A stretch of DNA of 64,000 nt from DT-111 sp965263225 (GCA_965263225.1 CBDHHG010000033.1:248001-312000); one strand, 5' to 3'; shown: positions 44,850 through 53,897, counted from the stretch's first letter. The notes: generated by a model not told the origin, from the letters alone. Numbers and translations are program-made.

Positions 44850-44941
44850 CTGCAAATGGGAAGCGTTTTTTTTCTTCAAGTTGTTGGAAAGTTCTAGTAT
44901 AGTACATCTGTAACGGATTTCCTGTTGTAAAGGATAGATTT

Positions 44942-45877
44942 ATGAAGCTTACTGCCAAACGTTTGTTTGATCATTGCTATGGTCGTTATGCTATTGCTGC
45001 GGTGAATATAGAATTCATGGAGCAAGTTCTCGGTTTATTTGCGGCTGCAGAAGCCGCAAATGCCCCTTTTATCGTTCAAACGACACCGGCTGCTCGGGAG
45101 TATGCCACGGCAGAGATGTTAGTGTCGATGATACATACTGCGGCAAGACTTTATCCTAAGGCTGTTTTCGCTTTGCACCTAGATCATGGCAATGAAGAAC
45201 ATATCTGGCAGGCCCTTTCCACAGTGGATTACACTTCTGTCATGATTGATGCTTCTCACGATGATTTTGAACAGAATGTTGCCAGGACCTCAGCGGTCGT
45301 CAAGCGAGCCCATACTAAAGGGGTGAGTGTCGAAGCAGAATTAGGCGTACTAGCAGGAGTAGAAGATGATTTGTCCGTGGATGAAGAGCATGCTTTTTAC
45401 ACCAATCCAGCTGAGGTAGAGGCTTTCGTAGATGCCACGGGCTGTGATAGCCTGGCAATTGCGGTGGGCACAAGTCATGGTGCCTATAAATTCTCAGGAG
45501 GGCAGGGGATACAGTTCCATATTCTACAGGAAATACAGCAAAGGCTACCTGGTTTTCCGTTGGTTTTACATGGCGGATCTGCCGTCAACCATGAAGAGAT
45601 TCGGCGGATCAATGCCGCGGGTGGACAGCTAAAGACTTCTGCAAAAGGGGTAGAGGCAGGAGAGGTACAGCAGGCGATCCAGTACGGTGTATGTAAGGTC
45701 AATATTGCTACAGATTTGCGTCTTTTATGGACTAGGGTGAATAGGGAATATTTTCGAGAATCGCCGGATCAATTCGCCCCCATTCCACCAGGTAAAATCT
45801 ATATGGAAGCCTGTAAAGATCTGATATTGCAAAAATTCGACTATTTAGGTGCAGTGGGCCAGGCAGCAGCCTTTTGA
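44942..45877 (+). CDS. Class II fructose-bisphosphate-type aldolase
   Basis: The 311-residue protein has the Zn-dependent class II aldolase motifs. FALHLDHGNEEHIWQAL places the catalytic Asp81 and zinc-ligand His82; EAELGVLAGVEDD gives Glu133; VGTSHGAYKF and LVLHGGSAV supply the other zinc-binding His residues. SAVNHEEIRRINAAGG and VNIATDLRLLWT form the phosphate-binding and C-terminal region. Substrate may be fructose-1,6-bisphosphate, tagatose bisphosphate or another sugar phosphate; the gene's link to IolG favours a dedicated sugar-catabolic role. The next gene starts 26 bp downstream. A LacI-like site lies upstream and another overlaps the start region. Confidence 0.88.
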   Translation: MKLTAKRLFDHCYGRYAIAAVNIEFMEQVLGLFAAAEAANAPFIVQTTPAAREYATAEMLVSMIHTAARLYPKAVFALHLDHGNEEHIWQALSTVDYTSVMIDASHDDFEQNVARTSAVVKRAHTKGVSVEAELGVLAGVEDDLSVDEEHAFYTNPAEVEAFVDATGCDSLAIAVGTSHGAYKFSGGQGIQFHILQEIQQRLPGFPLVLHGGSAVNHEEIRRINAAGGQLKTSAKGVEAGEVQQAIQYGVCKVNIATDLRLLWTRVNREYFRESPDQFAPIPPGKIYMEACKDLILQKFDYLGAVGQAAAF

Positions 45878-45903
45878 TCGACTACATTAAGCAAGAAATC
45901 ATT

Positions 45904-46929
45904 ATGAAGAAAATCAAAGTGGGTATCGTAGGACTCGGGCGATTAGGAAAGGAATATGCTAGAAACCTAAGTTTTAGGATCAATGCAGCTGATCTAATAG
46001 CTGCGTGTAGTATTGATGAAGCAGAACTAGAATTTGCTAAAGAGGAGCTGGAGGTCAAGCATTTATTCCAGGATTATGATGAAATGCTCCAGCTTTCTGA
46101 ACTGGAAGCCGTTTTTGTAATTAGTTCTACCAATAAGCATGCGGAGCATATCGTAAAAGCCTTAGAAGCGGGTTTACATGTCTACAGTGAGAAACCCCTA
46201 TCTAGTTCCATAGAAGAGTGTAGACAGGTGGAGGCCATTGCTGCCAAGTATCCAGAACAGTTGGCGGTTGTAGGATTTGTTAGACGCTTTGATCCCAGCT
46301 ACCGCTATGCCAAACAGAAGGTGGACGAAGGAGCCATAGGGAAGCCTTACCTGGTTCGATCACAGACTGTTGATAAGGATACGGTAGCTGCATGGCAGGT
46401 TCAGTATGTAGGAAACAGTGGTGGAATTTTTCACGATTATAATGTGCATGACATCGACCTGGCGCGCTGGTTTTTGGGCGCAGAAATTGAGTCAGTGTGG
46501 TCCATCGGTGGAGCCTACAAATATCCCGCCTTTGCAGAGGCTGGGGATGCGGATCACGTGATGAGTACTTGCCGATTTGAGAATGGCACCATGGCTGTGC
46601 TGAATGCGGGTCGTACTGCCATGGTAGGGCATGATACGTATACCGAAATAGTAGGGACTATGGGGACCCTCCGAATTGGCCGACCAGCCTCCGTCAATCG
46701 AGTAGAGGTATACGACCAATATGGTGCCCGCCAGGAATGTGTAGAGACCTTCTGGGATCGCTTTGAGGAAGCCTTTTTTCTGATCGCCGCCAATTTTCTA
46801 GATTGTATCCGGGAAGGGCGGCAGCCAGAGCTAACCTTAGCCGATGCACGGCAAGCTACGATCGTAGCAGAGGCCTGTACACAGTCTTTTCAAAAAGGTG
46901 AGCTAGTGAAGGTAGCAGAGGTGACATAA
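45904..46929 (+). CDS. Gfo/Idh/MocA oxidoreductase, IolG-like
   Basis: I start at ATG 45904 (MKKIKVGIVGLGRLGKEYARN); the upstream TTG at 45874 would overlap the aldolase by four bases but gives no domain. The product has 341 residues: GIVGLGRLG (NAD-binding GxGxxG), EKPLSSS (nucleotide loop Lys), VGFVRRFDPSYRYAK, and the catalytic block GGIFHDYNVHDIDLARWFLG, as in myo-inositol 2-dehydrogenase, where Asp and His do the hydride chemistry. The substrate is a polyol or sugar, unknown. Aldolase and dehydrogenase probably form one operon. Confidence 0.85.
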   Translation: MKKIKVGIVGLGRLGKEYARNLSFRINAADLIAACSIDEAELEFAKEELEVKHLFQDYDEMLQLSELEAVFVISSTNKHAEHIVKALEAGLHVYSEKPLSSSIEECRQVEAIAAKYPEQLAVVGFVRRFDPSYRYAKQKVDEGAIGKPYLVRSQTVDKDTVAAWQVQYVGNSGGIFHDYNVHDIDLARWFLGAEIESVWSIGGAYKYPAFAEAGDADHVMSTCRFENGTMAVLNAGRTAMVGHDTYTEIVGTMGTLRIGRPASVNRVEVYDQYGARQECVETFWDRFEEAFFLIAANFLDCIREGRQPELTLADARQATIVAEACTQSFQKGELVKVAEVT

Positions 46930-47098
46930 GTTCTGATTAGTGCCTTGTTTTGGTTAGGTAGCCAACTTTATATCCTTCTATCCAGTTACCGAATCCTTGG
47001 AAAACTAATTCTTCAAGACAGCTTGGCTTAAAGTGTCAAATCATTGGCGGGAGATGTCAAGTATGTGGTATCCCATGCCTGTAATTTTACAATCGTAA

Positions 47099-47113
47099 TT
47101 AGTTAACAACTAA
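47099..47113. promoter_or_regulatory. Short palindrome in the NmrA-gene promoter
   Basis: TTAGTTAACAACTAA has 6-bp perfect arms around AAC, 13 bp before the start codon of the following gene. It may be a repressor site or the gene's leader hairpin. Confidence 0.35.
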
Positions 47114-47125
47114 AACGAAAGTAAA

Positions 47126-47968
47126 ATGAAACAGAACATCTTAGTAATTGGAGGAACTGGCAAAACCGGTCGCCTAGTAGTTGAAAACCTGACCGAGCTT
47201 GGACATACTGTAAGAATTGGATCGAGAGGACAGTCTCCTAGTTTTGATTGGGACACCCCTGCCACTTATGCTCAAGCGCTGAAAGATATGGACCGAGCAT
47301 ACATTGTATACTATCCAGATCTCGCGGTCCCTGGGGCCAAAGAAGCTATCCAGAAGCTTACCGAAGCTGCGGTAAACGAAGGCCTAAAGAAAGTAGTCCT
47401 ACTCTCTGGAAAAGGTGAAACAGAAGCGGAAGCTTGCGAAGAAATTGTCGCTAATTCCGGACTTAATTACACCCTGGTGAGAGCATCCTGGTTTAACCAG
47501 AATTTCAGCGAAGGGGCTTTTAGCGACTATATACTGGCTGGTCATCTGGCTTTACCCATGCCAGAAGCGCGCATTCCCTATACAGATACTCGCGACATTG
47601 CTGACATGGTCACGAAAGTGCTATTGGACGATTCCTTCAATGGCAAAACGTTGACCGTAACCGGTCCAAAAAAATTGACTTTTGCAGAAGTTGCCGCAAT
47701 CATTAGCGAGAAGCTAGGAAGGCCTATTCAGTATCAGGCCATTTCTATGGAAGAGTTCAAGGCAGGATTGGTGGCAGCGGGACTCCCAGAATCCGTTATT
47801 TGGTTGTTAAGTTACCTGTTTACCGAGGTTCTAGGGCATTCTGAAAACCAAACCATTTCGGATGACGTCGAAAAAGTACTTAGTCGCAAGCCTGTTTCTT
47901 TCGAGGAATACGTGGAAAAAACGGTGGTATCAGGAGCCTGGAGTCAAGAGATACCTCAGTCCATCTAA
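47126..47968 (+). CDS. NmrA-like NAD(P)-binding protein
   Basis: The 280-residue protein starts MKQNILVIGGTGKTGRLVVENL, the GGTGxTG dinucleotide-binding motif of atypical short-chain dehydrogenases of the NmrA/QOR2 kind. The rest (LVRASWFNQNFSEGAF, YTDTRDIADMVTKVL, LTFAEVAAIISEKLGRPIQYQAIS) follows family order. Members are quinone oxidoreductases or redox sensors; which applies here is not known. A quinone-reductase-like gene (49675-50193) occurs nearby. A terminator follows at 48010. Confidence 0.85.
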   Translation: MKQNILVIGGTGKTGRLVVENLTELGHTVRIGSRGQSPSFDWDTPATYAQALKDMDRAYIVYYPDLAVPGAKEAIQKLTEAAVNEGLKKVVLLSGKGETEAEACEEIVANSGLNYTLVRASWFNQNFSEGAFSDYILAGHLALPMPEARIPYTDTRDIADMVTKVLLDDSFNGKTLTVTGPKKLTFAEVAAIISEKLGRPIQYQAISMEEFKAGLVAAGLPESVIWLLSYLFTEVLGHSENQTISDDVEKVLSRKPVSFEEYVEKTVVSGAWSQEIPQSI

Positions 47969-48009
47969 AGTTCAATACTTATTGGTAAAATAAGCAACAG
48001 TAAGACCTC

Positions 48010-48038
48010 AAGGCTGCTCCGTGTTTGGAGCAGCTTTC
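48010..48038 (+). terminator. Terminator after the NmrA-like gene
   Basis: GCTGCTCC (48013-48020) pairs with GGAGCAGC (48027-48034) over a 6-nt loop, followed by TTTC. Strong intrinsic terminator for the plus-strand gene ending at 47968. Confidence 0.75.
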
Positions 48039-48128
48039 AGTACTCCAAATCAATCGTCTCGATACATTCCCTGCAGGTTCAGCAGTAAAGCCTTTCGATT
48101 GCTCATTTCATTCTAAAATTAAGGGCCC

Positions 48129-49220
48129 ATGAAAAAGATAGTGATCCTATCCGTAATGCTTATCCTATGTATAAGTATCAATAAAGCAGGTAGTGACCTG
48201 CCAGGAAAATTCAACATCGGAGCTTTACCTGAGGTTGCCCCAGCTCCCGCCGACAACCCCCTAACTAGCGAAAAGGTAGAATTGGGTAGACAACTTTTCT
48301 TTGATCCTATTCTGTCTGCCAACCATAAAATTTCATGTGCTTCCTGTCATTCCCCTACCAAAGGATTTGCGGATGGACTCGATAGGTCAAATGGATTTTC
48401 AGCAGGTGTAAAAACCAGAAGAAATGCCCCGACTATATTAAACGCGGCCTTCAATGGGATCGATTTTCAAGGAAATCTAGATCCCAAGGATAGTCCGCAG
48501 TTTTATGATAATCGGGCACAGTCCTTGGAACAGCAATGCCTGGAGCCATTACTAAGTCCTGATGAAATGAAAGGCTCAGGCATATCAGTCGATGTTTACA
48601 TTGAACAACTTGAGGAAAAGGTTACGCGTATCAAAGCCTACCGTAGCCTATTCTACCGCGCATTTTCTGACTCTACTGCTTCCATAGAGCACATCACCAA
48701 AGCCATCGCGACCTACGAGCGCACCTTGATTACCCCCAATGCCCCCTTTGATCGGTATATGCGAGGAGATCTTAATGCGATGACAGAAAAGCAAATTAGA
48801 GGAATGGAAGCATTTATATCTACCGGATGTAACAATTGCCATTCCGGTCCCATGTTTAGCGACTATAAGCTCCACGTGCTTGGCGTGGAGGAGCATCCCG
48901 GTCTTGGGCATTTCGATAAGGGCGACGGAATGTACGCTTTTCGAACCACAACATTGAGAAACTTGACTTATACTGCCCCCTATATGCATAATGGTAGAGC
49001 ATCATCCCTGCAAGAAGTGATGCGATTCTATGAAAGAAAGAGAAGCAAGCATACAGAAGTCTCCAATAGGGATCTCGCGCCAGAATTTAAAGCACTTAAA
49101 CTAAATCCCTTCAATAGAGTACGATCCAATGAAATCATTGCCTTTCTAGAGGCGCTGAACGATCCCAATTTTGATCAATCCACTCCAGAATGCTTGCCTA
49201 GTGGCTTGCTGGTGGAATAA
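48129..49220 (+). CDS. Dihaem cytochrome c peroxidase/MauG-family protein
   Basis: The 363-residue protein has a signal peptide (MKKIVILSVMLILCISINKAG) and two haem motifs CASCHS (about residue 75) and CNNCHS (about 234). LGRQLFFDPILSANHKISCASCH and RNAPTILNAAFN are standard for bacterial cytochrome c peroxidases/MauG. TYTAPYMHNGRASSLQEVMRFY carries a distal-side ligand region. It reduces hydrogen peroxide or oxidises a substrate in the periplasm. The 3' end overlaps by 23 bp the converging gene 49198-49602. Confidence 0.92.
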   Translation: MKKIVILSVMLILCISINKAGSDLPGKFNIGALPEVAPAPADNPLTSEKVELGRQLFFDPILSANHKISCASCHSPTKGFADGLDRSNGFSAGVKTRRNAPTILNAAFNGIDFQGNLDPKDSPQFYDNRAQSLEQQCLEPLLSPDEMKGSGISVDVYIEQLEEKVTRIKAYRSLFYRAFSDSTASIEHITKAIATYERTLITPNAPFDRYMRGDLNAMTEKQIRGMEAFISTGCNNCHSGPMFSDYKLHVLGVEEHPGLGHFDKGDGMYAFRTTTLRNLTYTAPYMHNGRASSLQEVMRFYERKRSKHTEVSNRDLAPEFKALKLNPFNRVRSNEIIAFLEALNDPNFDQSTPECLPSGLLVE

Positions 49221-49602
49221 TTGACTTTAATGCTATAGTGTGATGAGTTATAACCAATCGTTCTAATTCTTCTCTTGATTCCTTTCTCAGTTGGCGGATT
49301 ATTCCTATTTGCGTTTGGATATTAAGGCTTTCCCTCTCTGAAATGACTGTGTTCGGACCTTGAATTTTACAATTGATCATAGTACTCAAATATCTAGCGA
49401 TATCCATTTTATGCTTGACTATTTTTAGCTCCGGCAGGGCATCTATGACTTCCTCTGGGGTGCTCAAGTTACTTTCATGCATAAGCTTCTCGATCGTTTT
49501 GTCAAACATCGCCTGCTCTGGATTTTGTGCTACTAACAGCAGAGAGAAAAAGGCCAACAATAGACTGCTGGCAAGGATGAGGGCTATCTTTAGATAATTC
49601 AT
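49198..49602 (-). CDS. Exported helical protein of unknown function
   Basis: The 134-residue ORF begins with a hydrophobic helix (MNYLKIALILASSLLLAFFSLLLVAQ), probably a signal anchor or signal peptide, then is mostly helical (IGIIRQLRKESREELERLV). No family is recognised. It overlaps the end of the peroxidase gene by 23 bp in convergent orientation, which lowers confidence a little. The start ATG is the first in the frame. Confidence 0.5.
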   Translation of the reverse strand: MNYLKIALILASSLLLAFFSLLLVAQNPEQAMFDKTIEKLMHESNLSTPEEVIDALPELKIVKHKMDIARYLSTMINCKIQGPNTVISERESLNIQTQIGIIRQLRKESREELERLVITHHTIALKSIIPPASH

Positions 49603-49674
49603 TAGGAAAGGATTGAATCACCCTAAACTTGGAGAAAATCCAAGTCTAGGATGATGGTATGGGAATCTGCTCAC

Positions 49675-50193
49675 TCAAGACGAAAAAGTAGTTATGTATT
49701 TTTTTGCGTTGTGACCTAAATCCTCCGCTGAAAGTTCACCCATGGCCCCGTACTGTGCATGTAGCTGGGTAATCGTACACCCACAATATTGAAAGCTCAG
49801 TTTAAAGTCGTTCAACAAGCTAGCTAATGAGATACCCGATGAGGATTCGTACGATTCTTGGGATCCACCTGTCGATACGGCAAAGCCGATTTTCTTACCG
49901 GCCAACATTTCTCCGCCAGGTCCAAACGCCCATCCATAGGTGAATACTTCATCGATGTACTTCTTCAGCGCGAATGGGGTGCTAAACCAGTGGATAGGAA
50001 ACTGGAAGATGATCTCTTTATGCCTCGATAGCAATGCTTGCTCTGCCTGAATGTCATAGTTTAGATCAGGATAGGTATCGTACAGTCTGTGTATTGTGTA
50101 ATGATCTGGGTATTTTTCAAGGGCTTCAACCCACGTTTTATTCACCAAGGAATTGTCGATGTCAGGATGTGTGACGATAACTAACTTATTCAT
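49675..50193 (-). CDS. NAD(P)H dehydrogenase (quinone), KefF/NQO1-like
   Basis: The 172-residue protein is a flavodoxin-like FMN quinone reductase: KLVIVTHPDIDNSLVNKTWVEAL, then FQFPIHWFSTPFALKKYIDEVFTYGWAFG, the FMN-binding loop with the PxxW/Y pattern, and GKKIGFAVSTGGSQESYE. It should reduce quinones by two electrons in the cytoplasm. It lies 51 bp downstream of a small membrane-protein gene and is likely to be co-transcribed with it. Confidence 0.9.
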   Translation of the reverse strand: MNKLVIVTHPDIDNSLVNKTWVEALEKYPDHYTIHRLYDTYPDLNYDIQAEQALLSRHKEIIFQFPIHWFSTPFALKKYIDEVFTYGWAFGPGGEMLAGKKIGFAVSTGGSQESYESSSGISLASLLNDFKLSFQYCGCTITQLHAQYGAMGELSAEDLGHNAKKYITTFSS

Positions 50194-50244
50194 TTCTTGT
50201 TAATTTTTGAATTAGGTACAAGGGAGCTTATGGGGTGGGTGAAC

Positions 50245-50682
50245 CTAATGGACAGCAGCATCACTGTTCATCGTGTGGCTAGCCCTTTTGTTGCTGGCAA
50301 TTTTTTGGATTCTCCAATAAAAGGCCACAGCTAGGATGTACTCCAAGCCGATAATCCAGAAGCCCGGATCAGTGAAGAACTCCAGGTGACTTCCGCCCGC
50401 AGGAATGACGAACAAGGGAACCGTAATCATGGCATCAAGGACTATGACGACCATAAACATGAAGGCACCAAGGATGAAGCCGTTGGTTTCGTGCTTTCTG
50501 CGGTAATAAAATCTAGCCCCGAGCATAGCAGCTGGGATAATAGCGATGCTCAGTACCAAATTGGCCTGCGTTTCGGGGTTTGACAGGATGGGGACGAAGA
50601 AGGAACCTAAAAAGGCTGAGACACCAAGGATGTAGGCAATGGCAGCCGCTATGGATGCGCTTTTTACATTTAAACTCTTCAT
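50245..50682 (-). CDS. Four-TM membrane protein (DUF5367-like)
   Basis: The 145-residue protein has four hydrophobic helices (IAAAIAYILGVSAFLGSFFV, VLSIAIIPAAMLGARFYY, ILGAFMFMVVIVLDAMITVPLF, IIGLEYILAVAFYWRI) and a charged C-terminus. It recalls small DUF5367-type proteins common in Bacteroidota. No functional motif is present. It is upstream of the quinone reductase in the same direction, 51 bp apart. Confidence 0.7.
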   Translation of the reverse strand: MKSLNVKSASIAAAIAYILGVSAFLGSFFVPILSNPETQANLVLSIAIIPAAMLGARFYYRRKHETNGFILGAFMFMVVIVLDAMITVPLFVIPAGGSHLEFFTDPGFWIIGLEYILAVAFYWRIQKIASNKRASHTMNSDAAVH

Positions 50683-50904
50683 GATGATTGTGTTTTAGAT
50701 TTTAATGATGAATCAAAATTCCGAAACATTGATTGCCTCTTCGTCCGAGTAGATGTAACAGGACGTCTGAATGAGCATTCGGACTTTTTGAGTAGACATG
50801 GGCTTAGATATTGCTAGCACGGCAGTGGACGCTTAACGCTCAATTGCGATGACCTGAAGCTTTCATTTGTAAACACGGGTTGAAGTACGAAGAATATAGA
50901 TGGA

Positions 50905-51426
50905 TCAAAATCGAATGACTCCGGCAAGAGTCCATATCCACGGATTCAATTTACCCTCAACAGCAGAAGGTGCAGTGACGCCAGGGCCAACTTGAGCTAA
51001 GCCTGTAATGTTGGCTGTAGCATAAAATTTCTGGACGGAGGCACCGATGCCAAATCTCTCCGTTAGCATATAATCAAATCCACCACGAAGCACTGGGCCG
51101 GGCTTGGGATCGATTACCACCTCCGTAATATCTTGCTCTTCTACCTTAAAAATCATAGTGAAATTTAAACCTAGCCCAACAAACGGTTTTAATTTCTTGA
51201 AGTCAAGATGATACACAAGCGCTAGAGGCCATGATCCGTACCTTAATGTACCTGCTTTGACCCCAGCCAAGGAATTTTCGCCACTTATTGATGTTGAAGG
51301 CGGTACGGCTACTACGCTATTAATGGAAATATTTTTGGTGAGGAGCTGGACGGATAAACTTTGTTTAGAGAGAAAGAGCTTGTGGTACGAAGTGCTAAGG
51401 AGCTTTTGGATGAGAGCTCTACCAAA
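50905..51426 (-). pseudogene. 5'-truncated OmpW-family porin
   Basis: The frame runs open from a stop at about 51427-51429 to 50905 without an in-frame ATG or GTG near the beginning; the only start-like codon is a TTG at 51270. Upstream of that TTG it still encodes OmpW-like sequence (SLSVQLLTKNISINSVV), and downstream LAGVKAGTLRYGSWPLALVYHLDFKKLKPFVGLGLNFT and FGIGASVQKFYATANI...LNPWIWTLAGVIRF are typical OmpW strands up to the terminal Phe. The signal peptide and first strands are missing, so this is a decayed porin. It follows the TolB/AraC gene, 17 bp after its stop, in the same direction. Confidence 0.75.
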
Positions 51427-51443
51427 CTAGAATCCGGAAGAAA

Positions 51444-53234
51444 TTAGGACGCAGTTTGTGCTTTGACCCAGGCTTTGGGAGTCTGACCGGTGACCTTTTT
51501 GAAGTAATGGTTGAAAACCGATTTAGAATTGAAGCCACTTTCGTAAGCCAGGCCCAAAATACTGAGGTGGGAATAGGATGGATCAAGGGCTTTTGCTTGA
51601 AATGCCTTCAGCCGGTAACTATTGATGAATTCGTAAAAATTCTGGTTTAGCTTTTCATTTAGCAACCAGGAGAGCTTGTTGGCGTGAAGATCAATCTTAT
51701 CGGCCAATTCTTTCAGACTGAGTGTAGAGTTGAGATAGTGACGCTCCATCTCCATCTTTTCGAGCAGGATGTTTTGGTAAGTGGTAGCCTCAGCTTCCGA
51801 CAGGAGTTCTTTGTCACTTTCCTTTTCGGTTATGATGGAAGATAATCTGTCATCAGGAAACCGTTGTTGAACGAGTTTTTGATAGGCCGGAAGGGCTCTT
51901 AATGGAGCATAAAAAGGGTCGTGTTTAAAGTTGATATACTGAGCCCTTCTTTGGTCAACATTCATTTGCAGACACTCCATAGCCTCATTTACCATTCCAG
52001 CAGCAATGAGCAGAATAAGATCCCAACCGACTAGCGGCCGTATCTCTGCCTGTTGAATTTTTTCAACTAGGGACAAGACTTCCTCTGGATTGACTGCGCT
52101 TCTTTGATGGAACAAATTGAACACGTAAGCATACAAATCAGGGTATTGCAACATCCCCCTGTTCAGATATACGGTTTTGTGTAAGTTTTCCTCTTGACCC
52201 AGTTGGATAAAGCATACTAGTTTGAGTTCTACGAGGATAATAAACTCCGGTACGATTAAAAGTCCCTTTTCTATAGATTGCAGTGCTGTCTCAAAATTTC
52301 CACGGAGATAATGGAAGTTGGCCTCGGTATAACAATGATTTGGAGAAAGAGGATTCAGTTTAGTACTTAGCTCAATGTATTTCCAGGCCGTTTCAAAATC
52401 TCCCAGAGATGTGTAGATTTCGGCTATGAATTCGTTGAGCTCCGCATCATTGGGGTTTAGTTGATGAGCCCGTTGCACAATTTCGTATCCTTCCTTGTAT
52501 TTCCATTGGGCCCAAAACAAATATTGAGATTCACATAGGTAACCGAAGAAGGTGGAATTATTAAGTCTTTTGCCCTGTTCATAATACGACCCCACGCGCT
52601 CGTAGGCTTGTTTCTGCTCCATGCCACCCCATGACCCCAGGCAGCTGTAAGCAAAACCTGCTCCAAAATAGGGTAAGACAAAATTAGGGTCTTCCTGGAT
52701 ACTTTTCTCATAGCATTCAGCTGCCTTGATAAAAGTAGGTAGCGTCCACTTGTTGAAATAGTAGCGTCCTTTCAAATAAAGCTGGTAGGCTGTTATGTTT
52801 CGGGTGGGGGCATCTACTAGATGATCTTTGATCTCAAAATGGTCACCGTGTTCTCTTACTTTATTGGCGATGAGTAGGCTAATCTCATCTTGGAGTTGGA
52901 AGATGTCATTGAGTTGGCGATCAAAATTCTCTGACCAGATGTGAAAACCATCTTCAGCACGAATGAGTTGTGCCGTAATTCTCACCCGTTCACCAGACTT
53001 TCGAATGCTACCTTCCATTACCATAGATACGCCCAGTTCTTTGCCAATTTTGCGTATATCTTGCTTGTTGTTCTTAAAAGCAAAAGAGGAAGTTCTGGCT
53101 GTGACTTTAAGCCCTTGTACGCTGGTCAATGCATTGATGATCTCTTCTGTCATTCCATCGGAGAAGTACTCATTCTCAGGATCTGAGCTGAGGTTGTCAA
53201 AAGGTAAGACTGCTATGGAATTTCGGTTGGTCAA
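51444..53234 (-). CDS. TolB-like/TPR/AraC fusion regulator
   Basis: The 596-residue protein joins three parts. Residues 1-130 (IAVLPFDNLSSDPENEYFSDGMTEEIINALTSVQGLKVTARTSSFAFK) are the FlgO/TolB-type domain found in adenylate-cyclase-like sensors. Residues about 150-450 hold TPR repeats (YYEQGKRL, AWKYIELSTKLNPLSPN). The C-terminal 110 residues are an AraC-type HTH: LSLKELADKIDLHANKLSWLLNE and HLSILGLAYESGFNSKSVFNHYFKKVTGQTPKAWVK. It has no transmembrane segment. The arrangement is a known Bacteroidota type; ligand or partner unknown. It may control the neighbouring genes. Confidence 0.9.
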   Translation of the reverse strand: MTNRNSIAVLPFDNLSSDPENEYFSDGMTEEIINALTSVQGLKVTARTSSFAFKNNKQDIRKIGKELGVSMVMEGSIRKSGERVRITAQLIRAEDGFHIWSENFDRQLNDIFQLQDEISLLIANKVREHGDHFEIKDHLVDAPTRNITAYQLYLKGRYYFNKWTLPTFIKAAECYEKSIQEDPNFVLPYFGAGFAYSCLGSWGGMEQKQAYERVGSYYEQGKRLNNSTFFGYLCESQYLFWAQWKYKEGYEIVQRAHQLNPNDAELNEFIAEIYTSLGDFETAWKYIELSTKLNPLSPNHCYTEANFHYLRGNFETALQSIEKGLLIVPEFIILVELKLVCFIQLGQEENLHKTVYLNRGMLQYPDLYAYVFNLFHQRSAVNPEEVLSLVEKIQQAEIRPLVGWDLILLIAAGMVNEAMECLQMNVDQRRAQYINFKHDPFYAPLRALPAYQKLVQQRFPDDRLSSIITEKESDKELLSEAEATTYQNILLEKMEMERHYLNSTLSLKELADKIDLHANKLSWLLNEKLNQNFYEFINSYRLKAFQAKALDPSYSHLSILGLAYESGFNSKSVFNHYFKKVTGQTPKAWVKAQTAS

Positions 53235-53322
53235 CTGTCCTATTTATAAAAATAAAGGTAATAATTCAGGGGGGATTAAGATATACTCCCTACTAATTAT
53301 CAGGCAAATTGCAAATAGGTAT

Positions 53323-53487
53323 TAGAAGCCATCTCAAAAACATCCTTTGCGCTGCAAAAGGGCCTTTTGAAGCCATATTTCGTTGCAAAAAGCGTCGCGT
53401 AGCTATGGCTATGCTCCGTTTTTGCGTCTCATCTAACTTCAAAACTTCTCTTTTTCACTATCAAAAATCTTTTTGAGATGGCTTCTA
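53323..53487. repeat. 165-bp nested inverted repeat, MITE-like
   Basis: Perfect 18-bp terminal inverted repeats TAGAAGCCATCTCAAAAA (53323-53340) and TTTTTGAGATGGCTTCTA (53470-53487) enclose 129 bp with a second, imperfect inverted repeat (GCAAAAAGCG... and ...CGTTTTTGC, around a GTAGCTATGGCTATGC core). No ORF. This is the look of a small non-autonomous mobile element or a REP-like repeat. It sits between the TolB/AraC gene and the RidA gene. Confidence 0.75.
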
Positions 53488-53495
53488 GCAATTAC

Positions 53496-53897
53496 TTATA
53501 ACACCGCTTGCGCCTCAATTTCGATCAAAAAATCAGGATTGGCCAATCCTTGTACGCTAAGCCAAGTGCTTGCCGGTGGATTTATAGTGCCAAAATTGCG
53601 GCGCAGCGCTTCACCAACGATTGTTCCCGCCGCTTCCGTGTAATTCACTACATATATCCTCAACATGACAATATCGCTAAGCTGTCCGCCAGCCTTTTGC
53701 ATGGCCAGCGCGAGATTATCATTGGATTTTTGCACTTGTGTTTCTAAATCTCCTTTACCGGCGATTTCGCGTTTTTCATCCCAGGCTACTTGACCAGAAA
53801 TGTAGACGAGTTTTCCTGGCTCACTGACTACAATTTGAGAGAAACCAAAGTCTGTAGAGTTGAATAGCTCTGGTGGGTTTAGATAGGTCTTGTTCAT
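53496..53897 (-). CDS. RidA/YjgF-family protein lacking the canonical arginine
   Basis: The 133-residue protein has the family fold: VYISGQVAWDEKREIAGKGDLETQVQKSNDNLALAMQKAGGQLSDIVMLRIYV, and the C-terminal PASTWLSVQGLANPDFLIEIEAQAVL. In imine-hydrolysing RidA the strand carries an arginine (Arg105) that holds the substrate carboxylate; the corresponding position here is in TWLSVQGL, with no Arg, so it belongs to the Rid4-7-like, non-RidA groups. Activity is unknown. It lies 8 bp from the end of the MITE-like repeat. Confidence 0.85.
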   Translation of the reverse strand: MNKTYLNPPELFNSTDFGFSQIVVSEPGKLVYISGQVAWDEKREIAGKGDLETQVQKSNDNLALAMQKAGGQLSDIVMLRIYVVNYTEAAGTIVGEALRRNFGTINPPASTWLSVQGLANPDFLIEIEAQAVL

